From positions 1-64,000 of the forward strand of contig NZ_JAMDGY010000069.1 of NCBI RefSeq assembly GCF_028656955.1: a stretch of 64,000 nt of DNA, read 5' to 3'. Source of the stretch: Pseudomonas fontis. Lineage in GTDB: Bacteria; Pseudomonadota; Gammaproteobacteria; Pseudomonadales; Pseudomonadaceae. Below, piece by piece: positions 56,114 to 64,000 of the stretch (position 1 is the first letter of the stretch; every line of letters starts with the position of its first letter). The position numbers were made by a program, and so were the translations under genes. The notes below the pieces were generated by a model. The model was not told the origin of the DNA, searched no databases, and worked only from the letters and a program-made list of their open reading frames with translations.

Positions 56114-58042
56114 TTAGCATTTATCGCCAGTCACAGATGTCGTGCCGGGCAGCCAGCGTTGCAGAATTTGCTGTAGATCAGTGCGTTTGAACGGCTTGGC
56201 CAGGTAGTCGTTCATGCCCGCGTCCAGGCAGCGCTCGCGGTCACCCTGCAGCGCATTGGCAGTCAGGGCGATGATCGGCATGCCCGAGGCCTGGGGCAAC
56301 TGGCGGATCTGCCGGGTGGCTTCGTAGCCATCGATCAGCGGCAGGCGGCAATCCATCAGGGTCGCGGCGAAGCGCTGGCGGGCGACCTGGGCCACGGCCT
56401 GGGCACCGTCCGCCGCGACCCAGACTTCAAAGCCCAGGCTGCGCAGCATGGCCTGGATCACGGTCTGGTTCACCGGGTTGTCTTCGACCAGCAGGATGCG
56501 CCGGCCCTGGCCTTCCTCCTGCTCCCTGGCGCTGCGTGCCGGCAGCGCGGCCAGCGGCTGGGCGCAGAGTGCCAGGGGCATTTCCAGGGTGAAGGTCGAA
56601 CCCACGCCTTCGCGGCTTTCGGCGCGCAAGCTGCCGCCCATGCGTTCGGCCAGGTTACGCGCGATCGACAGGCCCAGCCCGGTGCCGCCATAGCGCCGGG
56701 AAATCGAGCTGTCAGCCTGCTGGAAGGCCACGAACATGGTTTCCAGGCGCGCGCTGTCGATGCCGATGCCGGTATCGCGTACCGCGCAGGTGAACCACAC
56801 CAGTTGCCGGTCGAGCACTTGCCAGCGTGGCTCGATGTGCACGCTGCCGTGTTCAGTGAACTTCAAGGCGTTGCCAATCAGGTTGACCAGCACCTGGCGG
56901 ATCCGCGTCGGGTCGCCGGCCACGCGCAGTTGCTCCATGCCCGGTGGCGTCAGCAGCTCCAGCGCCAGCTGGCGTTGCTGGGCGATGTGCTGGAACGATT
57001 GCACGCAGTTGCCGATCAGCTCGGCCAGGTTGAAATCAATGTGCTCCAGCTCCAGCGTGGTGCGCTCGATGCGGGAGAAGTCGAGGATATCGTTGATCAC
57101 TTTGAGCAGGTGCCCGGTCGACTCGGTGGCGACCACCGTGTACTCGTCCTGCTCTTCGCTCAGTTCGGTGGTTTGCAGCAATTGCAGCATGCCCAGCACC
57201 CCGTTCATCGGTGTGCGCAACTCATGGCTCATCATGGCCAGGAAGTCCGACTTGGCCTTGTTCGCCTGCTCGGCTTCTTCGCGGGCCTGGATCAACTGGG
57301 CGATGGCCTGTTGTTGCTCGCTGCTGGCCTGGGCCAGGGCACTGGCCAGGTTGTTGATGTGCCGGGCCAGGTGGCCGAGCTCGCTGTCATCGACCACCGG
57401 CAGTGGGGCGTTGAAGTCGCCTTTCTGGATCGCCTTGACCGCATGCCCCATGTCGCTGATCGGCGTCGACAGGCTGCGTGCCAAACGGCGGGCGAGCAGG
57501 AAGGTGAATATCAGCGCGAACAGCGCGAGGACGCCCGCCTTGAAGACGATCTCCTGCTGGCGTTGGTTGAAGGCGTCGTCGGACATGCCGACGATCACCC
57601 GGCCCAGGTAGTCGTCGCTGATCGGGGTGATGCCCGCGTTGCCATTCTGCAGGAAGTCGTTGTCCAGGCGAATCCGCTGCAGGCGGATCGGTGCCTGGAA
57701 CACTTCCACCTGCTGCGCGCGGTTGTCGTGCTCGTCGGGCCGCTCGACATAGACCAGCACGCGGTTGGCATTGTCCTGGACCTCGAGGAAGCGCACGTGG
57801 GGAATGGTCAGGGTGGCGCGCATCAGGCTTTCGAGCACTTCGTCGTTACCGGAGATCACCCCGTACTCGGAGGCGGGCGCCAACTGGTTGGCGATCAGTT
57901 GCCCGGTGTGGGTGAGTTCCTGGCGCAGGTCCTGGATCCGCACGAAGGTAAAGAAGCTGATCAGCAGCAAGGTCAGCAGCAGGGCCGGGCCGAGGCTGAT
58001 GATCTGGGTGCGGGTATTGATATCCCAGCTCAGGCGTTTCAT
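56114..58042 (-). CDS. BarA-like hybrid sensor kinase (PA1611 type)
   Basis: A 642-residue hybrid kinase. Helix 1 is at about 15-35, a periplasmic sensor of the BarA N-terminal kind spans about 36-165, and helix 2 is near 167-185. HAMP (186-240) is followed by HisKA with His273 in [11 protein letters not shown], a HATPase with [16 protein letters not shown] and GGTGLGLSI, and a C-terminal receiver with Asp564 in [11 protein letters not shown] and Lys617 in LAKPF. There is no Hpt domain. Its position between fabA and gpsA matches P. aeruginosa PA1611, which binds RetS and affects the Gac/Rsm switch. It is the last gene of an operon with a periplasmic binding protein and a TonB-dependent receptor. 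The ATG at 58042 overlaps the upstream stop (ATGA). Confidence 0.88.
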   Translation of the reverse strand: MKRLSWDINTRTQIISLGPALLLTLLLISFFTFVRIQDLRQELTHTGQLIANQLAPASEYGVISGNDEVLESLMRATLTIPHVRFLEVQDNANRVLVYVERPDEHDNRAQQVEVFQAPIRLQRIRLDNDFLQNGNAGITPISDDYLGRVIVGMSDDAFNQRQQEIVFKAGVLALFALIFTFLLARRLARSLSTPISDMGHAVKAIQKGDFNAPLPVVDDSELGHLARHINNLASALAQASSEQQQAIAQLIQAREEAEQANKAKSDFLAMMSHELRTPMNGVLGMLQLLQTTELSEEQDEYTVVATESTGHLLKVINDILDFSRIERTTLELEHIDFNLAELIGNCVQSFQHIAQQRQLALELLTPPGMEQLRVAGDPTRIRQVLVNLIGNALKFTEHGSVHIEPRWQVLDRQLVWFTCAVRDTGIGIDSARLETMFVAFQQADSSISRRYGGTGLGLSIARNLAERMGGSLRAESREGVGSTFTLEMPLALCAQPLAALPARSAREQEEGQGRRILLVEDNPVNQTVIQAMLRSLGFEVWVAADGAQAVAQVARQRFAATLMDCRLPLIDGYEATRQIRQLPQASGMPIIALTANALQGDRERCLDAGMNDYLAKPFKRTDLQQILQRWLPGTTSVTGDKC

Positions 58043-58932
58043 GGGTTCGCTTCTCCTGCGGCCACGGCCTTGGCGGCGGCTACCAGGTCGATGGCTTCGA
58101 TGCCCAGGGCGCGGGCGACCTGTTGATTTGCGGCAACACTGAAGTGCGTGGGGTACAGCGCCCGCGGCCATTTGCCGGTGGGCTGGTCGAGCAATTGGCC
58201 GAGCATGGCGAGCCAGTCGTCCTGGTCACTCAAGGTGCTGGCCAGGCCACCTGCGCGCACGAAACCGGCGCTTGGGCCGATCAGGGCCATCTGCCGGGCA
58301 TAGCTGCTGAGCAGGATGTTCTTGGCCGTCTTGGGGTTGAACAGTTGCGGGTCATCCAACCCCAGCAGTACGTCACTGTCCTTGAGCAGGGTTTGCAACG
58401 CGCGGTTGTCGCGGGTGTCCGGCCAGGCCTGGGCGACGATCTCCAGGCCAAGCGGACGTGCGGCCTGGCGCAGTTCATCGATCAGTTGCCGGCTGTTTTC
58501 GCCATACAACACGCCGATGCGGCGGGCCTGGGGGAGTAGATAGTGGGTCAGGCGCAATTGGCGGTCGGCCGGTGGGTCGCTCCACAGCAAGGTCAGGAAC
58601 GGCGGGCGCAAGCTGCCCAGGCGCTGTTCGGCCTGGACGCGCGAGATGCGCAGCACCAATGCCGGCGGGCCGGCGGTTTCCGTGAGGCGCCAATCAAGGG
58701 CTTCAAGGTCAAGCAGAATGAGGCGTGTCGCGGGCTTCAGGGTGCCGGGGCGGGCCAGTTGGTGCAGCGGAACGAAGCGCACCTGATCATTGGGACGTTG
58801 CGCGCTCAGTGCCGTGACGAAATGCTGCACGCCAGCGTTGTCCGCGCTGCCGGTCAGCAGAATCTCGGCAGCCATCAGCGGTGCCAATGGCCAGAACAGC
58901 GCCAGGAGCAGGAAGCACCGCAGCCAGCGCAT
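58039..58932 (-). CDS. Orphan periplasmic binding-protein-like component
   Basis: A 297-residue secreted protein with a signal peptide (about 1-21, ending LMA). The fold looks like a two-lobe periplasmic binding protein of the ABC_sub_bind/TrpX type: [56 protein letters not shown] and [11 protein letters not shown]. No ABC permease or ATPase is nearby. It overlaps the receptor gene by one base and the kinase gene by four, so it probably presents a ligand to the kinase or takes it from the receptor. Ligand unknown. Confidence 0.75.
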   Translation of the reverse strand: MRWLRCFLLLALFWPLAPLMAAEILLTGSADNAGVQHFVTALSAQRPNDQVRFVPLHQLARPGTLKPATRLILLDLEALDWRLTETAGPPALVLRISRVQAEQRLGSLRPPFLTLLWSDPPADRQLRLTHYLLPQARRIGVLYGENSRQLIDELRQAARPLGLEIVAQAWPDTRDNRALQTLLKDSDVLLGLDDPQLFNPKTAKNILLSSYARQMALIGPSAGFVRAGGLASTLSDQDDWLAMLGQLLDQPTGKWPRALYPTHFSVAANQQVARALGIEAIDLVAAAKAVAAGEANP

Positions 58933-61043
58933 CAGAATTCCAGTTCCGCGCTGAAATACAACACGTGACGGCTGTCGTACAGGTTGTCGTAGCTGCTGGT
59001 CGGCTCATGGTCCAGGCGTTGCTGGAGCATGCCGGCCAGTTCCAGGCTGGCGCGTTGCAGGCTGATGCGCTTGGCCACGCGCAGGTCGGCGCGCTCGAAA
59101 CGGTAGCCGTTGAGCGCATCGGCGCCATAGTAGAACAGTGCACTCGACCAACCCATGCCCCAGTCGCGCATCCAGCCAGCCGAGCCACTGTTGCGGGCGC
59201 TCAGACGGCGGTCGTCAGCATTGCTGGCCCAGGCGTCGACATAGGCGTAGGTCATGCGCAAACGGTCGGCATGGGTCATGCGCCAGTCGGCTTGCACCTC
59301 GCTGCCGGTGAAGCGGGCCTGGTTGCTGTTGCTGGCGATGTACTGGTTGTTGCGCAGCGGTTCACTGACCATGCCGGTGATTTCGTCATGGAACAGCTTG
59401 AGGTCCAGGGTCAGGTCGGCGTCGGCAAAGAAGCCGTTGTAGCCCAGCTCCCGCGAGCGCATGCGTTCCTGGTCGAGGTTGCCCGGGCCACGGGTCTTGA
59501 CGAAATACTCGGCGCTGCCCTGGCCGAAGGCCGTCGGGCTCAGGTTGTTGACCCGGTAGCTCCAGTTGACGTTGTTCTCGAACATGTCGGGCGAGCGCAC
59601 GGCTTCGGAGTAGACCGCGCGCAAGCCATGACGCGGGGTGATCAGGTAGTTGACGGCCACCCGTGGCGTCAGCGAGCTGCCGGAGAGGTGGGCGTCCTCG
59701 TACATTGCACCGCCCTGGATCAGCCAGTGCTCGTCGGCGCGCCATTCCAGCTGGCCGAACAGGCGCCAGGTGGTGTCGTCCAGGCTGCCGTTGAAGTAGG
59801 TCTGCGAGTCCGCGCGGTCGTAGCGGTAATTGACGCCGCTGAGCAGGCGCAGGTTGTCGGTGAGGCTCAGGGTGTCCTGGATCTCCAGGTCGTAGCGCGT
59901 CTCGCGGGTGCTCTGGTCGATGTCGCCGCACACCTGCTGGTAGCCGCCAACATTCCACTGCGCCTGGACTTCTCCAGCCAGGGCCTGCTCCTGCGCTGTG
60001 CCCGTGGGAACCGGCGCGCGGATATTGCGTGCCAGTTGCTCGGCATACCACGGGTTGAGCTGCCACAGCTGGGTCAATTGCGGGCTGAAGGACAGCGCTG
60101 CATCGCAGGCACGCCAGACCTGCTGGCGGTCCCAGTGCTGGGCCGAACCCTGCACGTACAAACTGTGCTGGGGGTTGAAGTCGATGTTCCAGCGCACCGA
60201 GCCGGCGTAGTCCTTGGCCGCGACATCGGAGTTGTCGCCTTCGGCCGTCACCCCGTAGAACACCGGCTTGTAGGTGTACGGCCGCTGGTTCGCGCCTTCC
60301 TTGGCAGACAGCTGCCAATCGAGGCTCTGATCCGGCGCCAGGGCATGGCTGGCACTCAGGCTGAAGCGGGTCAGGCGGCGGCTGTCGCGGTAGTCCAGGC
60401 CCTTGTGGGTTTCGTCGAAGCCATCGTCCTGCATGCCGGACAGCGACAGGCGCAGGTCGCCACCGTCCCAGCCCATGCCCTGGCTGGCGTACCAGTCGTT
60501 GATGCCGCGTTGACCACGGGTCACCTTCAGCCGCGTGCCATGGCTGTCGGCCGGGTTGCGGGTGAGGATGTTGACCACCGCCATCAGCGCATTGGCGCCA
60601 TAGCTGACGGTATTGGGGCCACGGAACACTTCGATGCGCTCGATGTCTTCCATGGCCAGGGGAATGTCGCTCCAGTCCACCGTCGCCAGGCCGGCGCGGT
60701 ACACCGAGCGGCCATCGATCAGTACCTGCATGCGCCGCGCGTCGTTGACATTGCTGCCATGGTAATTGACCGTGGGCTGGTTGCCGGCGATGTAGCCGAC
60801 CATCATGCCCGGCACCAGGCGCAGCAGCTCCGGGATGTCGCGGGCGCCGCTGGCGCGGATCAGTTCGCTGTCGAGCACGGTCATGCTGCCGGGCACGGCG
60901 GCGGGGGATTGCTTGAGCCGGGTGGCGGTCAATACTTCAGGCAGCGCCTGGCTGTCGACGAACAGATCGTCGGCCGCGGCCGGGCCGCCGAGCAGGGCAG
61001 TCAACAACAATAGCGGGCGGGGGGAGGAGGGGCCAAAGAACAC
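58932..61043 (-). CDS. TonB-dependent outer-membrane receptor
   Basis: A 703-residue receptor. A signal peptide (about 1-23, ending PAAA) is followed by a plug domain with a TonB-box-like PEVLTAT, ASGARDIPELLRLVPGM, MQVLIDGRSVYRAG and ERIEVFRGPNTVSYGANA. A 22-strand barrel ends in the aromatic AELEF. No Fur box is evident. The start is inferred as a GTG at 61043, because the frame upstream looks non-coding and the signal peptide begins there; a weak AAGG lies upstream. The cargo is unknown. Its operon with a binding protein and a sensor kinase suggests sensing of the imported ligand. Confidence 0.85.
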   Translation of the reverse strand: MFFGPSSPRPLLLLTALLGGPAAADDLFVDSQALPEVLTATRLKQSPAAVPGSMTVLDSELIRASGARDIPELLRLVPGMMVGYIAGNQPTVNYHGSNVNDARRMQVLIDGRSVYRAGLATVDWSDIPLAMEDIERIEVFRGPNTVSYGANALMAVVNILTRNPADSHGTRLKVTRGQRGINDWYASQGMGWDGGDLRLSLSGMQDDGFDETHKGLDYRDSRRLTRFSLSASHALAPDQSLDWQLSAKEGANQRPYTYKPVFYGVTAEGDNSDVAAKDYAGSVRWNIDFNPQHSLYVQGSAQHWDRQQVWRACDAALSFSPQLTQLWQLNPWYAEQLARNIRAPVPTGTAQEQALAGEVQAQWNVGGYQQVCGDIDQSTRETRYDLEIQDTLSLTDNLRLLSGVNYRYDRADSQTYFNGSLDDTTWRLFGQLEWRADEHWLIQGGAMYEDAHLSGSSLTPRVAVNYLITPRHGLRAVYSEAVRSPDMFENNVNWSYRVNNLSPTAFGQGSAEYFVKTRGPGNLDQERMRSRELGYNGFFADADLTLDLKLFHDEITGMVSEPLRNNQYIASNSNQARFTGSEVQADWRMTHADRLRMTYAYVDAWASNADDRRLSARNSGSAGWMRDWGMGWSSALFYYGADALNGYRFERADLRVAKRISLQRASLELAGMLQQRLDHEPTSSYDNLYDSRHVLYFSAELEF

Positions 61044-61169
61044 GGCACGGCCTTGTTTGCGGGTACAAGTCGGGCATGTTAACCGAGTAGCCGGGTTTTT
61101 CCAGTGATCCAGATCGTATTGCCAGCATCGCTTGGCTAATCTGGCGCTGGTCGTGGCAGTAACGCTCCG

Positions 61170-61175
61170 TATAAT
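61170..61175 (+). promoter_or_regulatory. Probable -10 element of gpsA
   Basis: A perfect TATAAT 40 bp before the gpsA ATG. The -35 region about 17 bp upstream (CTGGTC) is weak. Confidence 0.45.
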
Positions 61176-61215
61176 GCAGGTTTCGCCACTTTTAATTGGT
61201 TTTAACGGATTGGAT

Positions 61216-62241
61216 ATGACTGAGCAGCAGCCGGTTGCAGTTCTGGGAGGCGGAAGTTTCGGCACCGCCGTGGCGAATCTGCTGGCTGAACACGGTGTCG
61301 GGGTGCGGCAATGGATGCGCGACCCCGAGCAAGCCGAAGCCATGCGCAACAACCGCGAAAACCCGCGTTACCTCAAGGGTGTGAAAATCCACCCGGCGGT
61401 CGAGCCGGTCAATGACCTGCTGGCGACCCTGCAGGCTTGCGAGCTGATCTTCGTCGCGCTGCCGTCCAGCGCCTTGCGCAGTGTGCTGGCGCCGCATGCC
61501 GAGTTGCTGCGCGGCAAGCTGCTGGTGAGCTTGACCAAGGGCATCGAAGCGCAGAGCTTCAAGCTGATGAGCCAGATCCTCGAAGAAATCGCCCCCGAAG
61601 CGCGCATCGGCGTGTTGTCCGGGCCGAACCTGGCCCGCGAAGTCGCCGAGCACGCGCTGACCGCCACCGTGGTCGCCAGTGAAGATGAAGAACTCTGCCA
61701 ACGCGTCCAGGCCGTGCTGCACGGGCGCACTTTCCGCGTTTACGCCAGCAGCGACCGTTTTGGCGTTGAGCTGGGTGGTGCGTTGAAGAACGTCTACGCG
61801 ATCATCGCCGGCATGGCCGTGGCGCTGGGCATGGGTGAAAACACCAAGAGCATGCTGATCACCCGTGCGCTGGCCGAGATGACCCGCTTCGCGGTCAGCC
61901 AGGGCGCGAACCCGATGACCTTCCTTGGCTTGGCCGGGGTTGGCGACTTGATCGTCACCTGTTCCTCGCCCAAGAGCCGCAACTACCAGGTCGGTCACGC
62001 CCTGGGCCAGGGCCTGAGCCTGGAAGAGGCGGTCAATCGCCTGGGTGAAGTGGCCGAAGGCGTCAACACGCTCAAGGTCCTCAAGGTCAAGGCCCAGGAA
62101 CTGCAGGTGTACATGCCGCTGGTAGCGGGGCTGCACGCGATCCTGTTTGAAGGCCGCACGTTGAACCAGGTCATCGAGCTGCTGATGCGTGCCGAGCCGA
62201 AAACCGATGTCGATTTCATTTCCACCAGTGGTTTCAACTGA
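61216..62241 (+). CDS. gpsA: Glycerol-3-phosphate dehydrogenase [NAD(P)+]
   Basis: A 341-residue cytoplasmic enzyme reducing dihydroxyacetone phosphate to sn-glycerol 3-phosphate for phospholipids. It has the NAD(P) site [21 protein letters not shown], the segment [10 protein letters not shown], the catalytic Lys in [15 protein letters not shown] and the substrate-binding [19 protein letters not shown]. The ATG at 61216 gives normal length. It starts a run of four closely spaced genes. Confidence 0.96.
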   Translation: MTEQQPVAVLGGGSFGTAVANLLAEHGVGVRQWMRDPEQAEAMRNNRENPRYLKGVKIHPAVEPVNDLLATLQACELIFVALPSSALRSVLAPHAELLRGKLLVSLTKGIEAQSFKLMSQILEEIAPEARIGVLSGPNLAREVAEHALTATVVASEDEELCQRVQAVLHGRTFRVYASSDRFGVELGGALKNVYAIIAGMAVALGMGENTKSMLITRALAEMTRFAVSQGANPMTFLGLAGVGDLIVTCSSPKSRNYQVGHALGQGLSLEEAVNRLGEVAEGVNTLKVLKVKAQELQVYMPLVAGLHAILFEGRTLNQVIELLMRAEPKTDVDFISTSGFN

Positions 62242-62256
62242 GCACAGGAGCAGGGT

Positions 62257-62604
62257 ATGAACGAAACGCCGCAACAGGTGCAACGCGAGTCCATCATCCT
62301 TCGGGTTCTGTGGATGCTGGTTTTCCTGCTGGTCTGGCAGCTGGCCGAGCTGTTGCTGGCAGGCCTGGTGATCGTGCAACTGGTGTATCGCCTTATCTAT
62401 GGTGCGCCGAGCGCCAGCCTGATGAATTTCGGTGACAGCCTGAGCCAGTTCCTGGCCCAGATCGGTCGCTTCGGCAGCTTCCACAGTGACCAGAAGCCCT
62501 GGCCGTTCTCCGACTGGCCGACGCCACGTGCGCCTGAAGGCGAAGCGGCCCACAGCGTGCCGCCAGCGCCACACCCGGTGCGCGACGAGGAGCCCAAGCT
62601 GTGA
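62257..62604 (+). CDS. DUF4389 membrane protein
   Basis: A 115-residue protein with one or two hydrophobic helices (about 12-45), then a conserved FGDSLSQFLAQIGRF segment and a Pro-rich tail, as in the DUF4389 family. Function unknown. It starts 15 bp after gpsA and overlaps the sixA start by four bases, so it is part of the gpsA transcript. Confidence 0.75.
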   Translation: MNETPQQVQRESIILRVLWMLVFLLVWQLAELLLAGLVIVQLVYRLIYGAPSASLMNFGDSLSQFLAQIGRFGSFHSDQKPWPFSDWPTPRAPEGEAAHSVPPAPHPVRDEEPKL

Positions 62605-63056
62605 AGCTGTGGGTACTGCGTCACGGTGAGGCCGAGCCACGCGCCAACAGCGACGCCGAGCGCCGGCTGACCGCGCATGGCCGCGAGCAGGTATTGCGCA
62701 GCGCTGCCGGGCTGCTTGGCCAGCCGTTGCAGGCCATCCTCGCCAGCCCCTACGTGCGTGCGCAGCAGACCGCAGCGCTGGTGCACGAGGCGCTGGGTTT
62801 TGCGCAGCCGCTGCAGACAGTGCCCTGGCTAACCCCGGAAAGTGACCCGCAGCAGGTGATCGCGGAACTGGACAAGCTGGGCCTGGAACACGTGCTGCTG
62901 GTCAGCCACCAACCGCTGGTAGGCGCACTGGTCGGTTTGCTTGAACACGGGCACTACCGCAATGCGGCGCCGTTGAGTACCGCCAGCCTCGCCGAACTCG
63001 AAGGCGATTGGCCTCTGGCAGGGTTGATGACCCTGCGTAGCCTCAATCATCCCTGA
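62601..63056 (+). CDS. sixA: Phosphohistidine phosphatase SixA
   Basis: A 151-residue histidine phosphatase-superfamily protein. The catalytic loop is LRHGEAEPR, with further active-site residues in LASPYVRAQQTA and VSHQPLVG. E. coli SixA removes phosphate from phosphohistidine on Hpt domains and the nitrogen phosphotransferase NPr. The GTG start at 62601 overlaps the DUF4389 stop. It shares a transcript with gpsA and a thioesterase. Confidence 0.85.
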   Translation: MKLWVLRHGEAEPRANSDAERRLTAHGREQVLRSAAGLLGQPLQAILASPYVRAQQTAALVHEALGFAQPLQTVPWLTPESDPQQVIAELDKLGLEHVLLVSHQPLVGALVGLLEHGHYRNAAPLSTASLAELEGDWPLAGLMTLRSLNHP

Positions 63057-63076
63057 AGCATCCGCAGGAGTGTCGA

Positions 63077-63520
63077 ATGAGCCTCTGGAAGACCCCGCCC
63101 GACCTTGAGCAATTGAACGCGCGTCAGCACAACACCATTGGTGAAGTGTTGGATATCCGTTTCGAGTCGTTCGATGATGAGTCCCTGACCGCCAGCATGG
63201 TGGTTGATCACCGCACCCACCAGCCGTTCGGGTTGCTGCATGGCGGGGCGTCGGTGGTGCTGGCCGAGACGGTCGGCTCGATGGCCAGCTACCTGTGCAT
63301 CGACACCTCGAAGTTCTACTGCGTGGGCCTGGAGATCAACGCCAACCACCTGCGTGGTTTGCGCAGCGGACGGGTGTTTGCCACCGCACGGGCGGTGCAT
63401 ATCGGCCGTACCACGCATGTCTGGGACATTCGCCTGAGTAGCGACGAAGGCAAGGCCAGTTGCATCTCGCGCCTGACCATTGCCGTGCTACCCCTGGGCG
63501 AAAACTTGCCGCGTACCTGA
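63077..63520 (+). CDS. Hotdog thioesterase (PA1618 type)
   Basis: A 147-residue hotdog enzyme with HQPFGLLHGGASVVLAETVGSMAS, where the HGG turn and the Glu on the helix are the catalytic elements of the MenI/YdiI/YbdB group, and then GLEINANHLRG. P. aeruginosa PA1618, the syntenic counterpart, is a broad acyl-CoA thioesterase. CAGGAGTG is the ribosome site; it is 20 bp after sixA. Confidence 0.86.
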   Translation: MSLWKTPPDLEQLNARQHNTIGEVLDIRFESFDDESLTASMVVDHRTHQPFGLLHGGASVVLAETVGSMASYLCIDTSKFYCVGLEINANHLRGLRSGRVFATARAVHIGRTTHVWDIRLSSDEGKASCISRLTIAVLPLGENLPRT

Positions 63521-63602
63521 TATTTCTACCAGTTGTCGCCCCTGGCTACGCTTGCTAGCGTGCCCATAGAGACCGCGAGGCGAAGGCCAAGGGAGAGGGG
63601 CG

Positions 63603-63950
63603 ATGAGTAGGTGGCACCTGGAACTGCTGTGTTCGGCGGATCTGCAACCGATACTCGAAAAAGTCGGGCGCAGCGAGCCGCTGAACTTTGCCGAACTGCA
63701 CCTGTTGTACGATGCGGCCGAGATCAAGTTGTTCCGGCTCATGCAGGAGTACGAAGGCCTGCACGAACTGCGGCAACTGCAGCAGGACAGCGCCGACTTT
63801 GCGCGCCTCTTGCAAACCAGCTGCCTGGCCTTGCGCCGGGCCAACCTCAGCAGTGAAAACCGCCAGCGTGCCCGGGATGTGCTCGAGTACCAGTTGGCCT
63901 ACCAGCGTGCCTGCTTGCAGCGCTCGGTTGCCAGTTTCGACGGAGGATGA
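63603..63950 (+). CDS. Hypothetical small helical protein
   Basis: A 115-residue soluble protein predicted to be mostly helical and rich in Leu, Gln, Glu and Arg. Segments such as LNFAELHLLYDAAEIKLFRLM and LQQDSADFARLLQTSCLALRR suggest a helical bundle. There is no signal peptide or known motif. GGGAGAGGGG precedes the ATG at 63603. Not recognised; the coding look (length, ribosome site, spacing) is fair. The last 50 bases of the window hold nothing identifiable. Confidence 0.6.
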   Translation: MSRWHLELLCSADLQPILEKVGRSEPLNFAELHLLYDAAEIKLFRLMQEYEGLHELRQLQQDSADFARLLQTSCLALRRANLSSENRQRARDVLEYQLAYQRACLQRSVASFDGG

Positions 63951-64000
63951 CCTGATTGGCGTCCCCGATGGCTTTTCCGGGCATTGCCTGGCCCCGCGCC

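Noticed and set aside
58039-58932. Binding protein as part of a classical ABC importer
   Set aside because: No permease or ATPase gene lies anywhere near; the neighbours are a TonB receptor and a kinase.

Overview
The window is a chromosomal segment of a fluorescent Pseudomonas, most likely of the P. putida group. It is GC-rich, has typical Pseudomonas REP palindromes, pyoverdine (pvd) genes with PvdS-type promoters, an mqsRA pair next to the ETF genes, and the gene order gltA-sdhCDAB-sucAB-lpdG-sucCD-brnQ-htpG-fabBA-gpsA known from P. aeruginosa PA1580-PA1618. No rRNA, tRNA, CRISPR array, prophage or insertion sequence was seen.

Layout. 1-2.0 kb: an accessory patch with two tandem paralogous membrane proteins (DUF6708-like) and the truncated tail of a third cistron. 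2.1-7.6 kb: a tightly overlapped periplasmic thiol-redox operon (dsbG, a membrane TlpA-like thioredoxin, dsbD), divergent from an OmpR-type two-component system (DsbRS-like); paired 11-bp direct repeats lie between them. 7.7-17.6 kb: a pyoverdine block with a GNAT acetyltransferase, pvdH, pvdP, the pvdRT-opmQ efflux operon, an FpvI-like ECF sigma factor, and a receiver-fold protein lacking its phospho-acceptor Asp. Three exact TAAAT-N16-CGT iron-starvation promoters precede pvdH, pvdP and pvdR, and a Fur-type box precedes the sigma gene.

17.7-29.1 kb: an MFS symporter, the mqsRA toxin-antitoxin pair, ETF-ubiquinone oxidoreductase divergent from etfBA with a PsrA-type operator, an orphan periplasmic binding protein, a DUF4398/OmpA-like lipoprotein pair, a MocR-type regulator with its own direct-repeat operator, and small envelope proteins. 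29.2-42.3 kb: the TCA-cycle supercluster, with gltA divergent from sdhCDAB-sucAB-lpdG-sucCD. Clear sigma70 promoters serve gltA and sdhC, and stem-loops sit at three gene junctions.

42.3-55.9 kb: brnQ, DUF599/MAPEG membrane proteins, a small lipoprotein, two overlapping hotdog thioesterases, htpG with a near-perfect sigma32 promoter, a dienelactone hydrolase-like protein, pirin, an amidohydrolase, a chemoreceptor, and fabBA for unsaturated fatty acid synthesis. 56.1-61.0 kb: an overlapping three-gene operon of a TonB-dependent receptor, an orphan periplasmic binding protein and a BarA/PA1611-type hybrid sensor kinase. This is the best candidate for an undescribed signalling system here. 61.2-64.0 kb: gpsA, a DUF4389 protein, sixA, a thioesterase and a hypothetical gene.

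Functionally the window joins iron acquisition, central respiration (TCA cycle, succinate dehydrogenase and ETF electron entry to ubiquinone), envelope redox folding and fatty-acid synthesis. Gene names rest on recognised motifs and synteny read by eye; no database search was run.
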